Positions 12,407 to 22,608 of a DNA stretch of 64,000 nt are shown piece after piece (the stretch's first letter is position 1; the number at the start of each line of letters is the position of its first letter). Under the pieces are notes generated by a model that was given only the letters and a program-made list of their open reading frames with translations, ran no database searches and was not told the origin of the DNA. The position numbers and the translations under genes were made by a program. The stretch lies in NCBI GenBank assembly GCA_030549175.1, contig JAUKUA010000002.1:1922001-1986000 (forward strand), in the 5' to 3' direction. This DNA comes from Lasiosphaeris hirsuta. Lineage: Eukaryota > Ascomycota > Sordariomycetes > Sordariales > Lasiosphaeriaceae.

Positions 12407-14593
12407 TCATGGCTGTGTGAGCCCGGAAAAGAAATACCCTTGATCCCCGACATCCGAGAGATACTCGAGCGACGACGCTGCGTCTAGGTCTAAGAGATTG
12501 AAGTTGGGCGATGCATCGACGGGGTCAAACTGATGGTCGGGGTATACGGTAGGAAGCGGCACCTGGTGGTCCGCCGTCTGCGTCTCAGCATCACTCGCCA
12601 GCACACCGCTTGATGACCCCGTGGTGTGTTGGCGAATGTGCCCTCCAGGAGCCCGCCCGACGGGCGACCGCGTCATGTCGATGTCCTGGAGGCTTTCGTC
12701 CATCTCCTGGAGCGCAGCGGCGACGAAGCTCACACCCTTCGCTCTGACTTTGAGACTCCACCGGAAATCTTCGAGCTTCCGCCGGTAGAATTCGGCCTCT
12801 GCTTCTGTGGAGCTGGTAGCCCAGAGAAGTCCGCCGTAGGTGCGGATAAAGGCGAGTGATTTGGGGGAGGCGAACCACCAAAACGCCTGCAAATGCTCGG
12901 GCCGTAGGGCCTCGACAAAGTTGATGGCCCGCTCGAGCCGCGCCTTGCCAGCCTCCCGACAGAGCTCGCGAAGCGGCGGGGGGGTGTCTGGGGCGAGACT
13001 GCGGATGATGTGGCGGTGGATGATGATCTCGGTCACAAAGTACGAGAGGTGGAGGTATCCATTCGAACACAGCTTCCTGGTTTTGACATCTTCCATCCGC
13101 AGGTCTCGAGGCATGTCGTTCGCCCATTCCTTGAGGTTTACGGCCAGCGGCTTGACAAGCTCTAGCAAGCCCTGAACTCCGCTCCTAGCGACCAATTCTT
13201 GTATCCTTGTCTGGTCTGGGTTGTAGAGAGTCTCGAGGGCCTGGGCCATGATCTGGGTAAGTTTCGTAAGGTGTATGAACAGCAATCGCCCCTTCTCCAC
13301 CTCGGTACTCCCCTCCTTGTCATCCTCGTCGGCGGCCGACTCGGGGAAATCGGCTAGGGAGACGCGAGGCATCTGCCAGTTTGAAGCGATGACGTGGGAG
13401 GGCCGGCCGTGGATCAGGGCTCCCCACTTGTCCTGCATGAAGATGGCCCAGGCCAGCCTTCGCCGCAGTCCTTTCTCCCATTCTGGGATATTCCAGGACG
13501 TGCAGTCCAGATGCAGCCCAAGTTCCTCGCCGATAGCAACTACCTGAGTTGTCAGCACCCACGAGTCGCCGCTCGAGCGCTGCAATAGTAGTAGGCCTGC
13601 TTGCACCGACGAGAGTTTGGGTCTGTGGATGACGCCGGTAAGGGCCTTCATGGCGGTCCGCAACAGGGCCTCGGCATCTGGCTTCGCATGCAGCGACAAC
13701 CCGCGATCGTATTCCCACCAATCCATAGCTAGAAGATATACGGCAGCGAGGAGAGGTGGCGAGAACTCTTTGTAGCTCCTCGCATATTTCTCGAGAAAGA
13801 CGCCTTTGTGGAGGATAGGATAGCTGGGATGGACTGTGCGAAAGTACAGGTCCACTAGGCCTGGCCCGTGAGGTCGCACGACATGTTCGATGGCATCGAG
13901 ATCGCCGTCGACATCGCCGCTGAAGAGGGTATGGCGGTCGGATTTGGAGAGAAAAGTGGTGGAATCAGCGACACGGCGGAACTTGCATCCGTCCTCGCCA
14001 TTCCCCGACTCGTAGAAGCGGTGTATGAGGTCGAGCAGGCGTTCCTCGTGGAGGGAACTAGGCCCGATGTACTTGAAGTGTGTTGTCCGATGCAGGCCCA
14101 GTGTGCGGTCGAGAAGTGATCGAACGGAGGAGGAGGAGAGGGTCGGAACGCCAAGAATCACCTCGTTTTCTTCCGTCTGTGTCGCTTTGGTCTTTTTCCG
14201 AGGCGGCCTAGGAGCGGGAGATAGTATCAGTTTGCAGTGATGGGCAGTGATGGGCAGTGATGGGCAGGGATGGGCAGGGATGGGCGGCGGGTCTGACCTC
14301 GAGTCGGCCTCTGCTGTGCCATCGACGCTCACAGCGGCATCGTCGGGGAAGTCGACCCTCTTTCTCCTCGGCTGGGGGGCGTCGAGATAAGTGCATTCGC
14401 GGTCGTGGAAGGTGCAGAGGACGCATCTCTCCTGATCAGGCTCCTTCGCACACCGTGACTTGCGCTTGCGACAGATATCGCAGGGCCGGTCGGCGCGTAC
14501 TGCTTTTCGCGTCTGGTTCTGCAGCGAGGCGGCATCGGGGCTGGAGTGACTCGAGTCGGAGGCATTGTCCATGCTGATGGGCGGTTCCAGCAT
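12407..14593 (-). CDS. Zn2Cys6 transcription factor, DAL81/TamA-like
   Basis: Open frame of 728 codons starting at an ATG (a second, MDNAS, follows seven codons later). A binuclear zinc cluster lies at Cys38, 41, 48, 57, 60 and 67 with CX2CX6CX8CX2CX6C spacing, followed by a basic stretch PRRKR. The fungal transcription-factor middle homology region starts near LYFRTVHPSYPILHKGVF and continues through LRRRLAWAIFMQDKWGALIH, which recalls DAL81/TamA-type nitrogen co-activators; that subfamily call is from memory. An intron at 14208-14297 is likely: GT and AG ends, a CTGAT branch-like site, and a 10-bp minisatellite unlike coding DNA. It is 90 nt and stop-free, so splicing leaves the frame intact; the spliced product would be 698 aa. 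The gene is divergent from the calcium uniporter gene 0.7 kb away. Confidence 0.88.
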   Translation of the reverse strand: MLEPPISMDNASDSSHSSPDAASLQNQTRKAVRADRPCDICRKRKSRCAKEPDQERCVLCTFHDRECTYLDAPQPRRKRVDFPDDAAVSVDGTAEADSRSDPPPIPAHPCPSLPITAHHCKLILSPAPRPPRKKTKATQTEENEVILGVPTLSSSSVRSLLDRTLGLHRTTHFKYIGPSSLHEERLLDLIHRFYESGNGEDGCKFRRVADSTTFLSKSDRHTLFSGDVDGDLDAIEHVVRPHGPGLVDLYFRTVHPSYPILHKGVFLEKYARSYKEFSPPLLAAVYLLAMDWWEYDRGLSLHAKPDAEALLRTAMKALTGVIHRPKLSSVQAGLLLLQRSSGDSWVLTTQVVAIGEELGLHLDCTSWNIPEWEKGLRRRLAWAIFMQDKWGALIHGRPSHVIASNWQMPRVSLADFPESAADEDDKEGSTEVEKGRLLFIHLTKLTQIMAQALETLYNPDQTRIQELVARSGVQGLLELVKPLAVNLKEWANDMPRDLRMEDVKTRKLCSNGYLHLSYFVTEIIIHRHIIRSLAPDTPPPLRELCREAGKARLERAINFVEALRPEHLQAFWWFASPKSLAFIRTYGGLLWATSSTEAEAEFYRRKLEDFRWSLKVRAKGVSFVAAALQEMDESLQDIDMTRSPVGRAPGGHIRQHTTGSSSGVLASDAETQTADHQVPLPTVYPDHQFDPVDASPNFNLLDLDAASSLEYLSDVGDQGYFFSGLTQP
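14231..14290. repeat. 10-bp minisatellite inside putative intron
   Basis: Six consecutive 10-bp units of the type TGGGCAGTGA/TGGGCAGGGA, the outer two degenerate. A 10-bp period does not respect codons, which supports an intronic location within the Zn2Cys6 gene. Confidence 0.9.
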
Positions 14594-15294
14594 GCGATGC
14601 CGGGCTCACATGTCGCGTGTTGCGAAAGGTACCGTGTATTGTGTATTGAGGCCCTGATCGAGGTGAGGCATGTTCTCTGGCACACCTGGCACCTGACCGA
14701 CGTCGACTGTCGACCAAGTGCAAGTGCGCGGGATGCAGGGAGCTGAGCTTGCCGTCCTTATCGTCGGCGTCGACAGCTGCATGGCATTGGCTGAGGCCAT
14801 GGCGGAAATGGCGGGGAAATTTGATTGGGGCGGTCTGGGCCCGGGAACCAAAGTGTGCAATGCCCATTACCTTCCTCTCCTATTTCCAGCCATCATCTCC
14901 CATCTATCTATCGAGGTCGATGGGGATGGGGATGGGGATGGGGATTGGGAGACGCCTGCTTTGCTTGCTCCGTTGCTTCGTCGGATCTTCATCGAGATAT
15001 AACTTCGAGAAGATCGGATTGATTGTGCTTGGGATGACAGGCCCAAAGACATGGGCGCAGGGGTGCAAAAGCTTTGTTTGGGGCCAGCGTGCCGGGACGC
15101 TCCTTGCAAGATTTGCACCCTATTCATTGGCTTCAGGGTTGCACTGCGCCAGGGACAAGTGACGTCAGAGAACCCGCCGCCAGGTCTCCGACTTGCATCG
15201 CACCGGGTCGCGGATACCATTACCCCTTTTCACCATCCGAACTATTATCAGCTTGTCCGACAGTTTGTGCATCCAATATGCCATCCACATCGCC
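14594..15294. other. Divergent intergenic region
   Basis: Shared upstream region of the Zn2Cys6 gene (minus) and the calcium uniporter gene (plus). It carries a short GGGGAT tandem array near 14930-14947. No independent gene is supported. Confidence 0.6.
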
Positions 15295-16798
15295 ATGAGC
15301 TTCATATTCAGGCGGCTCCCAACCCAGTTGGCAAGGGGCCCTCCCAGACTTCCACGGCGCATTATCCCCTCGAGCCACTGCCTCGGCACCGCCTACTTGT
15401 CACGATCTCTCTCGACCTCGCCGTACCGCCCTGATAAACAGGGAGAAAATTCCAAGGAATTAAACCAGAAGAGCCTAGACGAGCAAGAGAGCCATGGCAG
15501 ACAAAACCAGCTCAAACGTCCGTGGCATCGTCAAGATGCGGACAAACCCCCTGCAGACGAAGAAAGGGGCGGAGATGCACCGCTCAAAAAGGGTACACGG
15601 GCTTCCAGCTGCGATGGATTTGCATTTGGAATTCCGACTGACTTCGTCAATAGGCAAGCTGTTGACAACACCTACTCGGCTGCTGAAGCTGGTGCTCCCA
15701 CTACCTATAACCCTGGAGAAGGACAGAGACAACAATAGCCATGAATATGGCCGCTCTATTTCTGCGAGCAACACTATCCAGCCGCTCGCACTGCTTATCC
15801 ACCCCCAGCAGCCGCTTTCCTACGTCGAGCGCCTTATCCAAGCCGAGATTCCGCCCGTCCTGGAGGATGGTAAAGAAAAAGTACCAAACATTTACTTTCG
15901 TGCCGAGGACACGGACCGAGAAGACAACAGACCAACATCAAAATCCGAAGCGAGCGACAAGGACAGTAGCAAGGCAACCAATCCGACCCACGTGGAATCG
16001 TACTCGGGACTGGGCCACGAGGGCCCAGAGCGAAAAAGCGCGGAAAAGAGTTGGGTTCGCTGGAGCAGCAGCACCGAAATAGGCGATTTCATACGCGACG
16101 CGGCCCGGGGTCGCGAGTTTGCCATTGAGATCGAGGGTCATCACATAGAGATGCGTGTCAGTGTGCCGTCGTTCAACGATCGGACGTATTATATGCGGGT
16201 GCGGCTTCGCAGAATGAGCAAGGAGCTCGAGAAGCTATCGCTGATCAAGCAGGAATGCGACTTGCTTGCGCATCGCAGCGCGCACCGGATCGCCAAGGGG
16301 GGATTCGGGTTGCTCACTGCATGGTGGGCAGTGGTATATTATGTGTCCTTCCACACCGAGCCCGGATGGGATCTTGTGGAGCCCGTCACATATCTCGCTG
16401 GCTTGGCAACAATTATGGGCGGCTATTTGTGGTTTCTGTATATCAGCAGGGATCTCAGTTACAAGGCGGCAATGAACGTGACGGTGTCGCGTCGGCAGAA
16501 CGCCCTCTACGAAGCGCGTGGGTTCGATATCGGCAGATGGGAGCAGCTGGTGAAGGATGCCAACGCGTTGCGGAGCGAGATTGGCATCATCGCGGTCGAG
16601 TACGATGTCGATTGGGATGCCGCGAAGGATACGGGCGAAGAGGTGAAGGAACTATTAGACGAGGAGAAGTCGAAGAAGGCGAAATCGCGCGCGGCGGAGA
16701 AGGCAGAGGACGAGAGCTTGGCAGAGGGGGAACGGCGCGAGGACAAGACTGAAGGCAAGGATGGAGAGGGGAAAGCTAAGGGCGAGAAGAACTCATAG
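15295..16798 (+). CDS. MCU: Mitochondrial calcium uniporter pore subunit
   Basis: Two exons (15295-15592, 15654-16798) give 480 aa; the intron has an ACTGAC branch site. The N-terminus is Arg-rich and Ser-rich without acidic residues for about 40 residues, typical of a mitochondrial targeting peptide. A coiled-coil-like segment precedes two membrane helices (about 313-332 and 344-363). Between them lies WDLVEPVTY, equivalent to the pore signature WDIMEP, with the selectivity-filter acids Asp339 and Glu342 kept and the middle residues changed to Leu-Val. A long charged Lys/Glu tail follows. The protein forms the Ca2+ channel of the inner mitochondrial membrane. Single gene, divergent from the Zn2Cys6 factor. 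Confidence 0.93.
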
Positions 16799-17502
16799 CA
16801 TCCGCACACGATTGGAGCCAGGAAATGCATAGAAGAACCAAAACATGAACACCATAGACAAGGAGATGACTCGAGGACACCGCGAAGCATTACCAGGAAA
16901 TGCCATCGGCATTGCAATACTTGTAGGGCTACACCAGTCGGTAACGGTTGAGTGCATCGCACAAGGTAGGTGGTGTGAACAAGGGAAATTTTTATCATCT
17001 GACAAATTGGAAGACGGCCTAGGCCAGGCAAAGGCCCAGGCGTGGGCAGGTACGAAGGTGGCGCGAGCGGTAGACCCCGCTGTGGGGTGATTTCGCTGGG
17101 GAGCAGCTGGAGATTCCTGGAGGGAGCTTGGGCCACTGATGACGGTGACTGCTGCGAGCTGTCCCTCTCTGCCCCTCGATTTGCCGTGTTTCCCCTCCAC
17201 CGTTGAGGTCTTCCCCTAGAGCAAGTGCTCCGGCCACGCAACGGTCTCGTGTCTACATCCTGTCAGCAGCTCAAAGCCGCCAGGATGAATTAGAGCCTTT
17301 GTGGGAAAGATCTGTCGTCCCATCTATCTGCGCATCTGCCATCTGCCATTTATTCATGGACGCGACAAGTCTGAACCCTTAAACCCCACCCCTGACCCGC
17401 TTCCAGACGACAGACCAACAGACGCATCGGCACCGGGTGCGTCATTTGCGATTCGCGAATCGAGAGGCTGATTTGAGTCAGAGACAATCCAGGCACGCCT
17501 TC
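16799..17502. other. Intergenic region upstream of siderophore gene
   Basis: About 700 bp. The long minus-strand open frame here and over the end of the uniporter gene is an antisense shadow. The DNA should contain the promoter of the acyltransferase at 17503; I find no perfect iron-regulator (SreA-type) GATA element. Confidence 0.5.
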
Positions 17503-19095
17503 ATGGGCCCCCAAATCATACACCTGCCCGACGGGCAGAACATCACGGTGACTCCCGTCTTTGCCGGGCTCTTCTTCAAGTCGAACGACCTCAGCACCCA
17601 CCAGAATGCATTCCCCCCCGGCTGGACGATTGTCATCCACACCGAAGATGGCGACGAAGATAACAAACCCGCGGTGGCCGATGCGACGGACGAGAACAAG
17701 CCCCATATTCATTCGTTCACGAAGCCGACGCTGCAACACGACAGCCTCTTCATCTCGTCCATCTCGAACCCCTCGAGCATCGACTTCAAGCCCGCTGCGA
17801 GCCCCACCCGCCAGATCGCCATGATGCTGTGGGTTACCTTGTACTGGTATTTCCACCAGCCTGCCCCGTCCAATATTCTGAAGACGGAAGCTTCCAAGCA
17901 CACGCCTAAGCCTGGCAAGCCGAAGGGCGAATGGCGAGTGCGCATCAAAAGAGATGGCGTTTTGCGCGGGCGGAACCTGATACCCAAGCTGGAGCGCATG
18001 GGCTTGATCTCCAGCCTCGACTCGGCCGTGGGAACCACGCTGCATGACTCGGACGAAGCCTGGGCACACATGTTTGTGTCGCAGAGGCTGTTTTGGCAGA
18101 TACCCGGTCGCTTGTTCCTCTTCACGCTCCAGCCGAACGCCAAGAACGCCCGGTCGTACCCCGGCTCCCCGGCGGCCAGTCGCCCAGGGTCCCCGGCACC
18201 GGGCGAGCCCCCCTTCTCCCATCCATTTCTACCCCTGACACCTCCGATCTGCCCGGAGCGCCTCCACCGGTCACCCTCACGAGTGTGCCTTCATTTCCCA
18301 TCGGGCCCTTTTTCAGCACATCCCATCTGCCGACATACTACCCCCCCGCCCCATTGCAATACACCTTCTCCAACCAAGTGCGGCACCCTGTGCGGCCAAA
18401 ACCCCCGCGCATGGGCGAGGTCTTCTACACGCGCTTTGTGCCTTCAGTGGGCCAGTACCTCTCCTTCCGCGTCGCTTCCGTCTCTCCCAAGCCTGTGCCA
18501 TACATGGGTCCTGCTAGCTCGAAACCACCACCGTACCCCCACCTCCTCAACTTGACAGACACGGCCCTTTTGCAGTTGTGGCATGTCAACACGCGCGTCA
18601 CGGCCTTTTGGGGGCAATACATACCCGAGTTCTTGCCCAACGCCCTCAAGAGCCGCCACAGCTTTCCCGTCATTGGCATGTGGGACGGTGTACCGTTTGG
18701 CTACTTTGAACTGTATTGGGTCAAGGAAGACATTCTGGGGCAATATCTCGGTTCCGCCGCAGACGATTGGGACCGCGGCTGCCATGTGCTGATTGGCGAG
18801 GAGTGGGCCCGCGGTCGTGTCCCGAGCTGGCTCACAAGCCTGGTGCACTGGGCGCTTGGGGCTGACTATAGGACCATGAGCGTATGTATGGAGCCAAGGG
18901 TGGATAATGCGAGGTGAGTTACAAGTTCTAGGGGCGGCGGTTCAAAACGACGAGTACACGACTGACTTTGCCGGCAGATTCATTCAGCACCTCGAGTATG
19001 CCGGATTTTCCAAGGAGAAGGAGATCTCCTTCCCCCACAAACAAGCGTGGTTTGGGCGGCTAAGAAGGGAGAACTGGGAGAGCCCAGCTCTATGA
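17503..19095 (+). CDS. sidF: N5-hydroxyornithine acyltransferase (SidF/SidL-like), frameshifted as read
   Basis: The first ATG of the conserved frame is at 17503 ([12 protein letters not shown]). Exons are 17503-18913 and 18978-19095, with an intron carrying ACTGAC and joining NAR to [10 protein letters not shown]. The C-terminal part ([19 protein letters not shown] and onward) is the AlcB/IucB-type GNAT acyltransferase domain used to acylate N5-hydroxyornithine in hydroxamate siderophore synthesis. The frame changes inside a Ser/Pro-rich linker at a run of six C (18208-18213). Restoring one base there would reconnect conserved sequence on both sides (about 509 aa), and no intron of usual size gives the right phase. 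This is either a recent knockout or a homopolymer sequencing error. SidF (extracellular fusarinine-type) and SidL (ferricrocin) cannot be separated from the sequence alone. Confidence 0.8.
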
Positions 19096-20320
19096 CCGGG
19101 TGAATGGGTGGCATATGCTACCTTCTGCTTCGCACACGGCACTTAAAGGGACTAGGTCCAACGTACTGAAAATGGGATTGACTGGTATCTCCCCGTTGTT
19201 TCATTGTTGCCCTCTATGATTCCATTCTCACCCTGAATCCGTCATTCCTTCAACCTCTCCTTCCGGTCCCACCACACTCCCCTCCTTCCGGTCCCCCGGC
19301 GCCCCCTTTCAGTGGCTCTGTCGTTCTGGGAGCTGAACACCTTGGCATTGTTAGCTACAAACAAACGGGCAAAAAAAGGAAAATCTTGGATTGTTGAACG
19401 TTACCTTTGGTCATGTTTTCTAGGTCCCGGTGATTTTGGTGCTGCTGCAGGTTGTGCAGGGGATTTGAGGCAGGAAGGTCTGAGACAGGGGCATCTCAAA
19501 TTTTACGGAGCAGTATACACCGGTTCCCACCGCTGAGGTACACATGCCATCCCTCCGGAACGTATGACGCGGCACCTCGGAACATCTCACGAAATGTATG
19601 ATCTGGTACCAGCACATAGCGCCAAAGGTCCAGGTCCAGGGTCTGGATGCGGTTAGGATGTCAAAGTGCCGTGAACTTGATGTCGCTGCTGGAGTAGAAG
19701 GATGAGAGATACGGAAAGAAACAGCTAACTTATATTATCCTCAACATCCTTCACTCTCGTTGACTATTGGGTGGGATAGCCCGACATTGAGGGCAGCCAC
19801 CGCCCCACCTAGCCTTTGCTATGGCACACACCTAAACAGCTGTTACAGGCCAGGAAATTCCTAGCCCGCAACAACCACAATCCATCACTACATTCTTCAT
19901 GGTCTGCTTCGCCTACATCAACTATGGCTCCAAGTAGACGTAACCGCCAAAAGGGCCGTCAGCCTCATTCACCTCTCTCTTTGTTTACCCCTTCCCCCCC
20001 CCCACCCTCCCCCCAAGCGGCCCACTACTCTCTTTGTTCTTCCCTTCTATTCATATCTCACCAGTATCTTTTCCACGTCTCCTTTATCATATCTCGCAAG
20101 TATCTTTATTATCTTCAATCTCACCAGTATCTAGTTAGCCGACGGCTAACAGTATCTAATGCTTACATAGCTAAGCCGGAGGCCTTTGTAAAGAGATTTC
20201 TATTTCTACAAAGTTACCGACCGGCCCCGTTTCGAGCCTAGGCCGTAAGTCATCACGGTTTCCCTGGGCTCAAACACGTTACCAATCACTCGACATATTC
20301 CAACTAACCGCTGAAAACCA
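19096..20320. other. Gene-poor stretch with hairpin
   Basis: About 1.2 kb. Pyrimidine-rich DNA at 19970-20060 and repeated CACCAGTATCT words precede a 17-bp palindrome at 20134-20150. No gene is supported. Confidence 0.55.
20126..20158. repeat. Palindrome flanked by 8-bp direct repeats
   Basis: GTTAGCCG-A-CGGCTAAC (20134-20150) is flanked exactly by AGTATCTA on both sides (20126-20133, 20151-20158). The arrangement resembles a target-site duplication around a tiny inverted-repeat insertion or an excision scar. Confidence 0.75.
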
Positions 20321-21208
20321 ATGGATAACCTTCAGCACCAGTCTACGGCAGGCAGTAGTCACGTTGGTTCGGGCGATAAACCGTCGCCGCCGCCGTCCCC
20401 ACGCCCGTCGCCGACGTATACCGTAGCCCCGACCCTGCCACAACCCCCCTACCTCCCCGATACAGTCTTGGAGAGCGATGAGATTCTTAACCCCGCCAAC
20501 CTGGAAGTGATCGCCATCTGCGGCAGCGGGTATGTGTACCGTTGTCCGGCGGGCTGCGCGTATAAGATGCACGCCTCCCGGCACGAATTTGATATGATGC
20601 GAGCCGCCGGCGACTGTTCCGTCCGGCCCCTTAGCCGCGTGCTACGGCGGACTAAAACCGGCCAGATCCGACAGCGCGGCATCCTGATGGAGCTCGCTAC
20701 GCCCTTCGACGTCCAGGCCGTGGCTCCTTGCGACCGTGGTGCCGTTAAGGACGAGATGGTAGCCCTTGTCGACCGGCTGCACGACGAGTATAACATGGTA
20801 CACGGCGACATTAAGCCCGCTAACTTGGTACGCCACCGCGACGGCACGCTACGCTTCTGCGACTTTGACAACGCCCGGCGTACGATCCCCCACGACGGCG
20901 AGCAACCCTGGGATTTTGCCGGCCACACTTCGCGGTACTTGTCTCCGCGCCGCCGCCTAGGGCACGAATCGCCGCCGACCAAGGACGACGACCGGTACGC
21001 GCTGGCTGCTTCCCTGTGGGAGCTGTACACGGGCGAGGATCCCCCGGCGCACGAGGACGACTGGACGGTCGTCGGCCCGCGCAAGCCGATGGACTTGGCC
21101 GCCGTGGCCGACGACGACGCCCGCGAGTACATTCGCCTCATTTTCGAGCAGCACTCGGCCCGAGTGGCTACACGGGGAGCAACTGCCAAGAGGGGGCTGT
21201 GCGAGTAG
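20321..21208 (+). CDS. Atypical protein-kinase-like protein
   Basis: Intronless, 295 aa, ATG start. A Pro-rich N-terminus is followed by a compact kinase fold. The catalytic loop is HGDIKPANL (His161, Asp163, Lys165, Asn168), with HGD in place of HRD. The metal-binding DFG is DFD (Asp181-Asp183). AYKM may supply the ATP-anchoring lysine and HEFDMM the helix-C glutamate; the hinge is GILMELAT. A classical Gly-rich loop is not obvious. The gene is much more GC-rich than its flanks and stands alone in a gene-poor stretch, in keeping with the lineage-specific kinases that expand in plant- and insect-associated fungi. Substrate unknown. The catalytic residues mostly remain, so activity is possible. 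Confidence 0.78.
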   Translation: MDNLQHQSTAGSSHVGSGDKPSPPPSPRPSPTYTVAPTLPQPPYLPDTVLESDEILNPANLEVIAICGSGYVYRCPAGCAYKMHASRHEFDMMRAAGDCSVRPLSRVLRRTKTGQIRQRGILMELATPFDVQAVAPCDRGAVKDEMVALVDRLHDEYNMVHGDIKPANLVRHRDGTLRFCDFDNARRTIPHDGEQPWDFAGHTSRYLSPRRRLGHESPPTKDDDRYALAASLWELYTGEDPPAHEDDWTVVGPRKPMDLAAVADDDAREYIRLIFEQHSARVATRGATAKRGLCE

Positions 21209-22553
21209 GAGGAGGGACTGGAGAGCCCGAGGCTGCTGCTGTTGCACAAGGAGAGGGGGTCGACGTTGTCGACCTAGGCGCCGTGCATGGCGCGCCTTGT
21301 ACCGCACCGGTCATCTCGACCGTTGGGGTGGAGGTGGCGAACCGTTCGTTGAGGGACGCAATCGTAGGCGACACCTAGATCAAGCTCCGGGGACTACGTA
21401 TCTACCTCGCCGAGGTTTGAGCGTTCCCTGACTGAGGTTGAGGCACCGGCCGGAGCGCTCAGCGAGGCTGTCGTTTCGATGCGTGGCATCGTCAGGGATA
21501 TCGTTGGTTAAGTTGGCGAGAACGGGTTTCCAGGATACGTGGATTCCTTCCAAAGGGAGATGCTCTCCCGGCATTTCTCCTCAGCTTTACGGTGCCGTGG
21601 AGGGAATCTGCTCTCTGTTCGCCAGAACCTGCACCAAGGAAAGCATTTAGGTTTTTCAAGAGGCCGCCGTTCCATTTACCGTTCCAGGGCTAGCGGCGTC
21701 CCAAGTGTGGCCGCAAGTCTTGTCGTTGTTGTTGGTATTCATTTTGTTGAATTGGATTGGGTCTTTAGGAGTGTAGTTGAATGTGCTTCTTGTTGTTGTT
21801 GGCTGGCTAATCGATAGCTTGAGCGAATGAGACTGTTAATTGTTAGAAGCACTCCACTTTTGATGGGAGTTGCAATTGTGTGATTGTATTGCTTGTGTGT
21901 TTCTCTGGCTGCGAGCCAGAACAGTACTACCCATATAAGACTTCCAGTTCTGCCTTGTTGTAGTGAAGAAAGCCTTGTAGTGGCTTAGCTAGTTACACAG
22001 CCTCTCTATTCGCCTTGCCCAAGGTTGACTGTTGCTGTCACGATGGTGGCAATGCTGACGTCCTCAATTCCAGCAGCTTCCACCCTGTTCCATCTGACAG
22101 TATCCGTACTAAACTATTTGATAGAGAGGATAAACTCCCAAGTCTCGATTGACCCGCCGACGGTGATTGTTCGGATGGAAAGAGGAACGGTCAGGTGTGA
22201 CTATATAAGTATTCAGGAGGAGACGGGCTGTCCATTTCTATAATGATCAAAGTTGGCTTATCCATGGCAAGGTTACGGCGCGCATATGCGCGGGAATTTT
22301 GACAAGGTTGCTTCCTGCATCAGGTGCATACGTGCTAACCACCGTGAGTGGTAAGAAGCTGCTCAATGATGTTTGTTGGGAAAGGCAAAAGGCAGTGGTG
22401 TAGGACGAAAGATTCATCGGTTGCTAATACCGAAAATGGACTTTTGAAGCGGCTTTGAGTGGATCAGACATGCCTAAAAAGGGTCTTTTTGACCTGAGAT
22501 CTGGACTCGCCACGGAGATCGGTAAGTGTTTCTGTGATGGCACATGGCGGCAG

Positions 22554-22608
22554 CCCAGCATACGGCCCGAAATAACACCATCCCTTGTGCAATATCCCCT
22601 TATCGTCC
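22554..22608. repeat. Dispersed repeat, copy 2
   Basis: Partner of 3225-3279: 52 of 55 positions identical, same orientation, only transition differences, 19 kb apart. Confidence 0.8.

Noticed and set aside
16507..17241. 244-codon minus-strand frame opposite the end of the calcium uniporter gene
   Set aside because: Antisense shadow of GC-rich coding DNA; its sequence has no domain and low-complexity composition.
18153..18207. An intron that might explain the SidF-like frame change
   Set aside because: Length 55 gives the wrong phase; other GT-AG pairs are too short (27-35 nt) or remove conserved residues.
12407..19095. A biosynthetic cluster around the Zn2Cys6 factor and the siderophore acyltransferase
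   Set aside because: The uniporter gene separates them, and no synthetase, hydroxylase or transporter of siderophore type is present.
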